Part shown: positions 54,318 to 63,044 of the stretch, one piece after another
How the letters are laid out: each line of letters starts with the position of its first letter
Numbering within the stretch: position 1 is the first letter of the stretch
DNA from: Phytophthora colocasiae
Taxonomy: Eukaryota > Oomycota > Peronosporomycetes > Peronosporales > Peronosporaceae
DNA length: 64,000 nucleotides
Direction of reading: 5' to 3'
NCBI GenBank assembly: GCA_018806915.1
Contig: JAGKQI010000093.1
Span: 868,001-932,000 of the forward strand
Program-made: the position numbers and the translations under genes
Notes under the pieces: generated by a model
The model's input: only the letters and a program-made list of their open reading frames with translations
Told to the model about the DNA's origin: nothing
The model's database searches: none

Positions 54318-54389
54318 GGCCTTGTGGTCTAGTGGTATGATTCTCGCTTAGGGTGCGAGAGGTCCCGGATTCGATCTCCGGCAAGGCCC
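54318..54389 (+). tRNA. tRNA-Pro(AGG), array copy 99
   Basis: Identical to copy 1; next copy 389 bp on. Confidence 0.95.
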
Positions 54390-54706
54390 TGCTCTTTGCT
54401 CGTCGTTTCGGACACCCGTTTGTTTTTGCCGTTTTGCCGTCTTCGAGCCGTTGTATTGTCCGTTGGCACGGCAGCAGTGTCGTCGAGCGTGTGACATACG
54501 AGTGTACCGGCCAGATCCCCAAAACCCCGTTGAGTGTCGAAAATGGTAGTTGTGATTGTAGCTGGTTGAGAAGGCATGTTTGGGCGTGGAGAGTGGCAAA
54601 AGCAGCGAGGTGCGAGGAGAAGCGTGTGCAGAGAGCAGTGATGTGTGGGAGCTGCGTGGGGAGCGTGCTGGCGGCGCGACAAGTGGGCGTGAAATGTGGT
54701 TTGCGT

Positions 54707-54778
54707 GGCCTTGTGGTCTAGTGGTATGATTCTCGCTTAGGGTGCGAGAGGTCCCGGATTCGATCTCCGGCAAGGCCC
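54707..54778 (+). tRNA. tRNA-Pro(AGG), array copy 100
   Basis: Identical to copy 1; next copy 395 bp on. Confidence 0.95.
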
Positions 54779-55101
54779 TGCTCTTTGCTCGTCGTTTCGG
54801 ACACCCGTTTGTTTTTGCCGTTTTTGCCGTCTTCGAGCCGTTGTATTGTCCGTTGGCACGGCAGCAGTGTCGTCGAGCGTGTGACATACGAGTGTACCGG
54901 CCAGATCCCCCCAAAACCCCCGTTGAGTGTCGAAAATGGTAGTTGTGATTGTAGCTGGTTGAGAAGGCATGTTTGGGCGTGGAGAGTGGCAAAAGCAGCG
55001 AGGTGCGAGGAGAAGCGTGTGCAGAGAGCAGTGATGTGTGTGGGAGCTGCGTGGGGAGCGTGCTGGCGGCGCGACAAGTGGGCGTGAAATGTGGTTTGCG
55101 T

Positions 55102-55173
55102 GGCCTTGTGGTCTAGTGGTATGATTCTCGCTTAGGGTGCGAGAGGTCCCGGATTCGATCTCCGGCAAGGCCC
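55102..55173 (+). tRNA. tRNA-Pro(AGG), array copy 101 (last)
   Basis: Identical to copy 1. Its T-run terminators are present, but its spacer stops after 97 bp at 55270. Confidence 0.95.
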
Positions 55174-55270
55174 TGCTCTTTGCTCGTCGTTTCGGACACC
55201 CGTTTGTTTTTGCCGTTTTTGCCGTCTTCGAGCCGTTGTATTGTCCGTTGGCACGGCAGCAGTGTCGTCG

Positions 55271-55561
55271 CGTACGAGAGCACTAATTTCCTTCGGGCAG
55301 TGTGTGCTATCCTTCGTTAAGAAATACTGCAAAATAGGGATGATGCTATATTATTGCTGGTTGCGGATCTAAAGTCGTTACTCTTTTGCCAGCGACATGT
55401 GTTTTCCTTGAAGATCATTGGTGTCGGCATTCATTTTTCCTGGTGCTCGTCTCATAGAGCCAGGCAGCGATCCAGAGCGCCTATGAGCTAGCACGTTCGC
55501 GGCCCAGGAACATCGATCCGGAAACTGATCGTTTAACGAGGTAATGTGCTAATGAGAAAGT
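55271..55561. other. Unassigned DNA between the array and the solo LTR
   Basis: About 290 bp with no gene recognised. The repeat breaks off sharply after AGTGTCGTCG. A + strand frame shows a short hydrophobic coding-like run with a stop in it, not enough to name. Confidence 0.5.
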
Positions 55562-57234
55562 TGTGTGGAGCGGATCTGCCAAAATCTGGTCGAGATCAAG
55601 CATTTATACTACAAGTTGAGATCAACATGTCAAGATCAGACATTTAGTACACCCCGTGTTCTTGGCGAGTCTGCCGGCGTGGAGGGAGCATGTTCACTTT
55701 TGGTCTTCGTGGCGTTTTCTCGGGAGGATTTTCATCCACCAGTTCACCTGAACGACCAGTCTTTCCGCAGTCTTTTTTTTGTATTTTTTGCAAAAGTTTA
55801 CCTACACCTGTGCAGTTCATGTAAAACAAGATGCTTTTTCATAACATGTTGTCATGTACAACATATGAGTGCGGGGGGGGGGGGGTTAAAGGATAGATCA
55901 CTGGATAGGGTAAAACTGGCCAATATATTATCCAGTCTTAACCTCTCTAGATCTCGTCTCCTTACCATCTTGATGCTGGTGGGCCAATAGATCTCCCGAT
56001 TCCAGACTTGAATGAAGATACTTGTGAGGGCCGTTCTTAACCGGGATCGCGACCCCAGAGTAGCTCTGTGATTGGTCGGTGTAATGTAAATTTTCGCGAT
56101 TGCATGACACACACGATCCGACTTTCGGGTCGCGACCTTTGTGGGATCGCGGGATCGCAGTACAGATCGAACGCGCTGCCAAGGCAGCGTACAAACAGAA
56201 CCATTAGCTCTTCGACATCACTAGCAAGCACGAAGTCATAAGCTACAAGTGTGTGCATCTGCTGTATTTTTAACGTTCTTTTTGCTGTTGAAAAGGACAG
56301 AAATGTGACTATTAAAAATATCATTGTTTTATCTTACTATTATCTTTTGAGTGGAGACTACAGCATCGCGATCCGGTTTGGAACGGCCGGATCGCGATCT
56401 TACAGAAAACTTGAAAATTTCCAGGTCGCGATCCCGGTTAAGAACAACCCTGAGGTCCAGGCAAATTCGATTCTGTTTACAGTTATTCCTACTTTCACTA
56501 GTCCCATCCCCTATCCTACGATCACCTGGAATCTGGCTACACAGCTGCTCTTCCGATCTCCCATCCCAATTTCGCCTAACCCCCTTGATCGCGATTCCGA
56601 TCACGATCCCGAAGTCGTCTTGGATTCCACATCTGCTTAGCCGATCTTGAACCACTACGACATAATCACCCCTGATCATAGATCCACTTGGCTGAACACT
56701 GTTGCCCACCGTGGCCTTCGGGCCCTAGTTCGGGCCGCGTCTTTCCACATGATCTTGGTTTAGGCGTCTTTCCCCACTTGATCGCATCCTCGAGTCGGCC
56801 TTCGAACCTCCAAGCACCCGGTGTGATGTGCAACGGTCACCCGTTTGGTGTGGTCACCTTCGATTTCCGGATCTTGACGTCCTTCGTGCCGTTCTACGGC
56901 TCGTTTAGAACTGATCAGCGCTGTTTTGACCTGTTGATTCCTTGATTGTCAACATCCATCTTCTGTGGGCAGGCATCATCCTTATCTCTCGTCGGTGCAT
57001 CCCGTCAGACCAATGTCCGGGGCTCCCTGACCGTTTGGTCCCACCCCGTCAAGTCCTCATCTATCCTTCTTCTGGAGAGACTCAGGCGATCACTTCAGAT
57101 TTGTCAATCATCTGTCTCACGCTTGGTCTGGGGTCGTCGATCTGACATCTTGGCTCGCCAGTGGCCCTGTTGCTCGGTCCGACTCTTGGGGCCGACGTTG
57201 CCTTTCTCGAAATTCTTATTCGTGCTTCACCACA
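55562..57234 (-). repeat. Diverged solo LTR related to Gypsy-1, inverted
   Basis: The right end (57190-57234) is the complement of the Gypsy-1 LTR 5' end (GACGTTGCC... CGTGCTTCACCACA). The left end (TGTGGAGCGGATCTGCC at 55562) is the complement of the LTR 3' end. Good matches in between lie at 55886-56027 (GGATAGATCACTGGATAGGG) and 56454-56640 (GCAAATTCGATTCTGTTTA, CACAGCTGCTCTTCCGATC). The region 55600-55870 is poorly related. No internal retrotransposon sequence and no clear target duplication are seen. A MITE interrupts it at 56028-56450, and a run of 13 G lies near 55873. Confidence 0.8.
56028..56450. mobile_element. 423-bp MITE with 27-bp TIRs inside the solo LTR
   Basis: Terminal inverted repeats 56028-56054 (starts GGGCCGTTCTTAACC) and 56424-56450 (ends GGTTAAGAACAACCC) match at 25 of 27 positions. 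The 3 bp on each side are TGA (56025-56027 and 56451-56453). The uninterrupted Gypsy-1 LTR has one TGA at this place (complement of LTR1 2500s), so the insertion is precise. A 3-bp duplication with GGG... ends suggests a PIF/Harbinger-type MITE. No coding capacity. Confidence 0.8.
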
Positions 57235-57415
57235 ATTGCATTTGAGTCACCCGGTTTACTTTTATTCTTGTTCGTTGTCAAAGATCGTCTTGCGATGCTC
57301 TTAGACCCCGAAGGCCGACGCCCCGTTCTGCTAGTGTCGCATCCGTTCATTATAACATCAGAGAGAGAGAGAGGGTATGTACACTCACACCAAAGTAACG
57401 CTTATAGTACTAATG

Positions 57416-57452
<37 letters not shown>

Positions 57453-57542
57453 CGGATTACAACGTCATGTAAAATATCGAATTATAGGAATCGTAAAAAG
57501 TATCATTACGTAAAAAGTCTTTACATGGTTGGATGGCTGTAA
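57235..57542. other. Intergenic DNA with microsatellites
   Basis: No gene seen. Contains (GA)n at 57361-57373 and a (CTA)n run of about 12 units at 57416-57452. Confidence 0.7.
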
Positions 57543-58350
57543 ATGAATTTGAACGCACTTCTACAGCTACCTACTATGAGAGATGCCATGCACACAAACG
57601 CTGAGCGGCTACGTGCTGTTGATACAGCGGCCGATGGCAACACAGCCGCCGCAGTCGCCTTAGAGAGCAAATGTCACCGGGTTACGCTCTACCGTTGGAC
57701 GGAACACCGTGACGAAATCGCAGATTCAATGCAGACTAGCGAGGACCATAAGTGGCATTTCCTGGGCTCGAAATATCGTAAGCATTGCTAATTCAGAATT
57801 ATTTATTTAATTGTTGTTAACTATTCGTTATAGGTTGCTTAAACCGCATCATTCACAAGGGTCGGCGGAAGCGCTCAGAGCTGCAGGTACATATTTGGGC
57901 TTTTTTTCCAAATTATTATGTATTAAATTTAATATTATATTCTTGTACAGTGTGTGGCAGATGACTTCGGGCATGCAATGCGTCACAATCTGGAGGTCAG
58001 TGGGATTCTCGCAAGTGTGTCTAATGACAACAAGCTAGATCATTTTTTCAACATGGATCAAACATCAATCTACATTGATATGAACCCCAAGACACCAATA
58101 ACGTTTCGTGGGAACATAACGTTGACGTCATTCAAGGTATACGAAATTAAATGTGTTTGAATTCAGAAATGATTGATTAACTTTTAACTCTAATGCAAGT
58201 GCTCGCCGCAGTCTCATTACAGCTATGCCGAGGCATGGGAGGCGGTGAATCCAGATACTATCCGGCGAGGCTTCATCAAGGCTGGTCTGGTACCGAGCGG
58301 GCCAAGAACTTCAAGCGGCGATAACTCAGCCACCGCCACCATATTTAACA
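57543..58350 (+). pseudogene. Pogo-like (DDE/CENP-B-type) transposase remnant
   Basis: Three pieces in shifting frames. 57543-57780: helix-turn-helix N-terminus (RLRAVDTAADGNTAAAVAL, then CHRVTLYRWTEHRDEI). 57950-58135: DDFGHAMRHNLEVSGIL, then FFNMDQTSIYIDMNPKT, the block holding the first catalytic Asp. 58215-58330: YAEAWEAVNPDTIRRGFIKAGL, the end of the DDE domain. The middle of the catalytic domain, with the second and third acidic residues, is missing between 58135 and 58215. Short intron-like AT stretches separate the pieces. Inactive. Confidence 0.72.
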
Positions 58351-58680
58351 GAAGCGTAATAAAAGAATTTATTTTTATTGTATATTGGCTTTTTGGGGAT
58401 GGAGGTTGGTTGGCTGAAGGGGTGAAGTTTTAGGAGATTGGTTGAATGCACTTTCTTTCACTTATGTTGCACCAAATCCGTGTGTTGCATGAAATACGTG
58501 TAATCCGGTACTAGTCGTAGCTCTACTAATTTATATTTATAATATGTGTTTGGTGCTGCAATATTATGAGGTGGATGACAAAGAGATACAAATAACGACG
58601 GAAAAAGACGACGTCACTGCATATTTTAGATACTTAACCTAATTTCATCCAATCAAAAGTGATGCGTTTGAATGGCGAGG
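58351..58680. other. AT-rich intergenic DNA
   Basis: No gene or repeat recognised. Confidence 0.5.
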
Positions 58681-58912
58681 AACACAGTTCTCAGCAGGCC
58701 GCCCATTGCTCCTTGCACTCCTGAAATGGGAAAGCAAGCAACGTAGAAAAGCGAGATGCCCTTGCTGTTGGTTGAGCGCGTCGGTGTCTGCCGTGCCGCC
58801 TGTGCTGTTGTTAGATAATTTCGATAGTCATGTATCTAGCGAAGGGCAAAGGATAATAGTTGAAGAAACTTTCTGCCCGGTTCCGAAAATGTTATTGTTA
58901 TTGGAATCCTAA
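58681..58912 (+). pseudogene. Second pogo-like transposase fragment
   Basis: A short frame ends with VLLLDNFDSHVSSEGQRIIV, the block of the second catalytic Asp of pogo-type DDE transposases. It lies downstream of the C-terminal piece at 58215-58330, so it is either out of order or part of another element. Confidence 0.6.
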
Positions 58913-59023
58913 AAAGTGCAATAAAAATAATTCTTCAAGTTGCACTGCAGGTGTGCCAGAAAATTATTGGGGTTATTGCAACGCAATATATAGACAAATG
59001 TACCAGAGGTGAATATTGGTATA

Positions 59024-60646
59024 TTATTGGGAAGATCCTCTAACGATCTTGCGAACTGTACTCGCATTCCACAGCTTGCGATTTACCTTCAGGAGCAAAA
59101 TGTGTTCCAGATGCAAAGGCGTCATTCCCTGGTGGTACGATCCGAGCACTGCTTTCGCTTGACCGAAGAATCGCCCGACTACGTTCCGATGCAGGAGACG
59201 TGACCGCGATATCGTGGCGCATTCTTGCGCTGGCGGCGTGATTTTCCAAGAGACACAGATGCAAAACCCTTCTCAACAGCAGCAAGAACTGCCGGTGCAA
59301 TTCCTCGCTTTGATCTCCCTACCACAAGAGGTTCTAGCATTGCCGCTTGCTCCCCTGAAAGATATGCTTCGAAGTACGCCAACGCAACCATCTTCGAAGT
59401 CACTGCTCTTGACGATTGGGGCTGTTGGAGCAAGATAGCGAGCTACTACAGGAACTTGACGGATTAACGCATCAAACAGATCACGTACATCAAGCAGAGT
59501 CAGGTTTTCACCGGACTGCAACTGCTTCGACGTCGACCCAAACATCTCGAGGTCGTCCAGCGCATCCATGAGCAGCATTTCCTCGCGTGGTGACGGCATC
59601 AAGGCCATCACATCCGCATCGTTCATTCCAACCAAGAATTCGCGCAGATCAAAGTAACGACGAACCACTGCAAAGGTCGACGAGCGTTTGTTGGCGCAAT
59701 ACTGGGCTGAGAAGGGTTACTCGTCTAAACAAATAAAAATAGGAACACAGATTAGAATAAAATAAAATAATAAAATAGAACAATTTTGAATAAACCTAAC
59801 TGTAGTTGGGCAGACAACAGTAGCGAGTTCTTGATCTTGACCATGAGAGCGTGTATCATATCAAGTAATGCTTCGTAGCCTGTCATGAGTAAGTTGACGG
59901 CCAGGTTCAGACGATGGCTGGCACAATCCACCATCGGAACGCCGATCCGGTCCGCGACTGCGCAGTTCACTGAACAGTTGTCCGCCACTATGTAGGCAAT
60001 GTTGCTAGTCGAACGGCCAAAGTAGGACAGGATGGTGTCAAGAAACTTGACATGGCTCAACGCCGTGTGATCGGTGACCTCGTCATCAATGAGGGGGGGG
60101 GCATTGCGACTAGAGAATTCATCGCCTTGTTGTCATGCTCGAACGACGCAAACACAACCACGAAATGTTCCGACCTAAAGGTCCACCCGTCAAATATTAT
60201 GCCAAACGCTTTCGGTAACAGGCCAGCAATCGTGTGTTCGACCTCACGACCATGTACTTGATCAAACTGCCCGTAGATAAGCTGTCGATCTTCACGTAGT
60301 CGATAGCAGCTTGCGACTCGCAAAACGAAAACGGAAGGTTGCAGGAGAGCGTCATGTCGATTCAAGAGTAAATCTTGAAAGCCTTGTCGTCGATGTAGCC
60401 CACAAGAGTGCCACTGTTGTTGCCGGCATTTGCCATTTCCGATAGAAAGGTTGAGTGCCACATGAAGACATGCTGAAGGAGGTTGGTGAGCCCCGTGTTC
60501 GCCTCCATCTTGCGCTGGACACAACGAGGTGCTAGGAAATGAACAAGTATTGGTTGTCCTCGTGCAGTGTCGGCTGGGATCGTCCTACATATGCTACATC
60601 TAACAATCACACAGTCCCTTACACAGTCTCGTTTACGCAGTCCCAT
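59024..60646 (-). pseudogene. hAT-like transposase with BED zinc finger, broken
   Basis: On the - strand, in several frames. From 60646: a BED-type finger (CSIC ... NLLQHVFMWH). Near 60170: FGIIFDGWT, the block with the first catalytic Asp. Near 59990: YIVADNCSVN, second Asp, followed by CASHRLNLAV. 59668-59300: a charged helical part. The C-terminal dimerisation domain is at 59220-59024 (RFFGQAKAVLGSYHQGMT, then PLHLEHILLLKVNRKLWN), ending at TAA 59024-59026. At least four frame changes. The order of blocks is complete, so this is one decayed gene rather than a mix of pieces. Confidence 0.78.
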
Positions 60647-60907
60647 GTAGGATATAACCTACACAAGTGTGTCAACATCCCACCCATCGTTTCGTAACGA
60701 ACACGCTAGATTTAGTTATAGTTTAACATAAGCTATATGATTGGCTAAATTTCGGATTAATTTATAAAACCTGGCAGTCGTGATATTTTTGATCACTATT
60801 TGACCCAAGAAAAGACATGCGCAGGAGTTGCGCACGAGTTGACCTGCGCAGAGTTTGACCCAAAAAAATGCATATCCAACTTGAGGCTGATTTTGGGCAA
60901 AACAATG
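60647..60907. other. AT-rich intergenic DNA
   Basis: Nothing recognised. It may include the hAT 5' end. Confidence 0.5.
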
Positions 60908-61366
60908 TGTAATGGGTCCACTTAGACCCACTAGGTGGCGTACACGTGCGCTTACGTGTATGAGGAAGCGTGTAAGTAGAATAGACTTAATTTAAGTATA
61001 CTTATTTAAATAAGTATAATTAAATCAAATATAACTAAATTAACTGCAAAATACCGTAAAATGAGAACTGTTATTGAATCTGGCATAAGCCAATTATGGA
61101 CCTCCTAAAACTGTTTGTTATCTATTTTTAAAGGGTATGCCAACGTGTGGTTGGCAGAAACTCTGCTCAGTGATTGGTAGAAATCCGTTACTTTCTACCA
61201 ATAATATGCACAAATGCACACGAACCACCCCATAATGTGGTTCGCCCATGTATCCATTGGTGTGTACAGCACACCAAGGTCTGAGGTCCGTTTCCAACCT
61301 CTAACAGTTATCGCAACTGTTAGAGTTACAAGTGGTACAACCACTTGAACGTGTAACCCCGTTACA
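60908..61366 (-). repeat. Gypsy-2 3' LTR
   Basis: 459 bp. On the + strand it begins TGTAATGG and ends CCGTTACA, imperfect inverted ends typical of LTRs. It is placed by these ends and by the polypurine tract next to it; the partner LTR is outside the window, so the borders are not checked by comparison. Confidence 0.68.
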
Positions 61367-61379
61367 CCATCCCCCCGTT
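61367..61379 (-). other. Gypsy-2 polypurine tract
   Basis: On the - strand ACGGGGGGATGG runs directly into the LTR. This sets the element's orientation as - strand. Confidence 0.7.
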
Positions 61380-61465
61380 AAGATTCGACGTATCGGTCTC
61401 GACACGTCAATCAACAAAACTTGACAAGACCGTCAAGTTCCCGAGAAATCCGAGTTTATTTCGCA

Positions 61466-63044
61466 ATGGACTCGCCAACGCTCACGTCTCCGTCCGCTTC
61501 TGCGGACGCGCAAGCCTCTGCTGCCTCCGCAGCAGGAGCAACAACTTCAGCAGCGCCCACAAGCACTTGCTGCTTCCAGCGGTTCGACAGAGAAGCTCTC
61601 TGTCACCATGTACCATGCTCTCCACAAGGAGAAGCACGGGAAGAAGAAGAAGGCTTCTTCCCTAGCAGAGATTAAGAATCCTGCTGTCCTTCTCAAAGAA
61701 CTCTTTGGAGAGGACTACGAAGACATAGTCGATTACGACGACGACGATGTCGAGGAGGGAGAGCTTGATGACAAGCCTCCCGCTCCCTTGTCTTCATCTG
61801 AAGACACGCCTGACCCACCTGTGGGGTCTCGACGACCTCGTAATGAGGCCTCGGACGCTTCAAGCTCGAAGTGTCCGCGCAGTGATGACAAAGCGTCCCC
61901 CATGTCGAGGGCGCTCACTGCCCCGCGCTTTGATCCGCCAGTGCGCGCACCATGGATGCCTACTGAGGCTGAGATCCATGACCGGTTTGGTGCTAGTTCA
62001 CCACCGAACCCGATACTGTTGTACGCATGCAACAGTATCAACGACGACGACGTCGCCGCTGAGGTTGTCCTTGAGTCTCCGACTCAAAGCCGCGACTACT
62101 ATATCGGACTCTTCCATGAGCTCCGATATTATGCAGCGAAGAAGACTTCGCGCAAAAGCAAAGTGCCAGAGTGGCAGGCACTTTGTCAGTCGTGGAACGC
62201 CTTTGTTGATAACTTCAACAAAGACCCGAAGGCGTATCGCGCGTCTCGACTCGCGATCGCTACTACACTTACACTATACATGGTAAATGTGAACGCCTCC
62301 ATGATTAGTCCATGGAAGCGGGGATCCCATGTGCCGTTCCGTTTGGCACATTCTGCCTGTGTTGCCAGCCCTTGGCAACACGTCTCACCGAAAGTGATCT
62401 CCTGGGGTACACGATTGTCCGTGTACCCGATCACATCAAGGAGCTCCGTGGTCGTATTGTGCCGCGCGAAGCTCCGAGTGCTGTGGCTAACCGCAGCACT
62501 CCTCGTGCAGGGTTTACCCCTGCAAGTTATGATGGGCTTCGTACGCCATCACTATTTCCGGAACGTCCTCCATCAGGACGTTCCCCGGCTCCCATGTATC
62601 TTGCTGGGGAGGAAATCCTCTCCAACGAATACGAAAACGAACCCCTTGAGAGTTCGTTCTCTTATGAGCCACGATCCGCTCCACAATCCAGCGGATCGCT
62701 CCACGCGCGTCGCGCAACGGCGGCGGAGGGGGTGTGAACACTCCCTCCGCATGATCAACGCTATGACCATGACGATCGTGCCCTGCACGATCGAGTTGCT
62801 GCGCTGGAGCAGACACAGAGCGCTGAGATAGCGGCTCTGAAGCAGGAGGTTCGTGTCCTCCGTGCTGAGGTCTGCGAGGCAGCTCAGACTGCCTCGAACC
62901 TCTCGTCCGGTCTCGGGACGAGTGAACCAGCTTGTCGACCGTGTCGACGGTCTCGAGAAGGCCTTCCAGGCCTCTCGCACTCCAGTCGGACTACCAACCC
63001 TAGGTAGTCCGTGCTGCACGTACGGCTTCAACCGCCCGACGTAG
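61466..63044 (+). pseudogene. Gypsy-2 antisense coding region (central domain plus coiled coil)
   Basis: Starts ATG 61466 (MDSPTLTSPSASADAQ), ~100 bp inside the LTR, and reads toward pol on the opposite strand. Ser/Ala-rich N-terminus. A frame change near 61560 leads to a lysine-rich patch (HKEKHGKKKKAS), an acidic stretch (YDDDDVEEGELDD), and a helical domain (RDYYIGLFHELRYYAAKK ... WNAFVDNFNKDP ... ISPWKRGSHVPF). After a frame change near 62330 it reads DLLGYTIVRVPDHIKELRG. A stop at 62735-62737 lies inside an otherwise open frame. The end is coiled coil (RVAALEQTQSAEIAALKQEV, then, one frame over, VNQLVDRVDGLEKAFQ), stopping at 63044. The last 500 bp overlap the chromodomain and linker coded on the other strand. 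Family not identified; I believe similar proteins are common in oomycete genomes, but this was not checked. Confidence 0.62.

Larger units (their letters stand above)
15796..55270 (+). repeat. 39.5-kb tandem array of a ~392-bp unit carrying tRNA-Pro(AGG), 101 copies
   Basis: Direct head-to-tail repeats. Spacing between successive tRNA starts is 374-405 bp, most often 390-395. Each unit is a 72-bp tRNA gene plus a ~320-bp spacer. The spacer contains, in order, T runs of the form TTTTTGCCG, a GGCACGGCAGCAGTGTCG segment, a variable C/A tract (CCCCAAAACCCC type), GTAGCTGGTTGAGAAGGCATG, and a segment ending GGCGTGAAATGTGGTTTGCGT just before the gene. Spacers are about as conserved as the genes. 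The array starts in mid-spacer at 15796 and stops in mid-spacer at 55270. Five spacers (after copies 36, 57, 59, 72 and 92) share the same 8-bp deletion giving GGGCGTGCAAAAGC; another short deletion giving GTGTCGGGTTGTG recurs after copies 1, 2, 16 and 29. No second RNA or protein gene was recognised in the unit. Confidence 0.97.

Noticed and set aside
16110..54930. Telomere repeats (C4A4)
   Set aside because: Only one short C-A-C tract per unit, never tandem; not a telomere.
15944..55087. Repeated + strand ORFs of 60-126 codons starting inside each tRNA
   Set aside because: They start at GTG or CTG inside the tRNA and differ only by indels in T and C/A runs; they are by-products of the repeat.
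15796..55270. CRISPR-like array
   Set aside because: Unit of ~392 bp with conserved, not unique, spacers; eukaryotic context; each repeat is a tRNA gene.
15796..55270. tRNA-derived SINE amplification
   Set aside because: Strict head-to-tail order, no A-tail or target duplications per unit, and an intact tRNA in place of a diverged SINE head.
56251..56640. ORF across the solo LTR
   Set aside because: It runs from MITE into LTR sequence; no coding signal.
61466..62300. + strand region at 61.5-62.3 kb as the gag gene of a + strand element
   Set aside because: The polypurine tract beside the LTR and the integrase/chromodomain order both set the element on the - strand, so this ORF is antisense, at the pol-to-LTR position.
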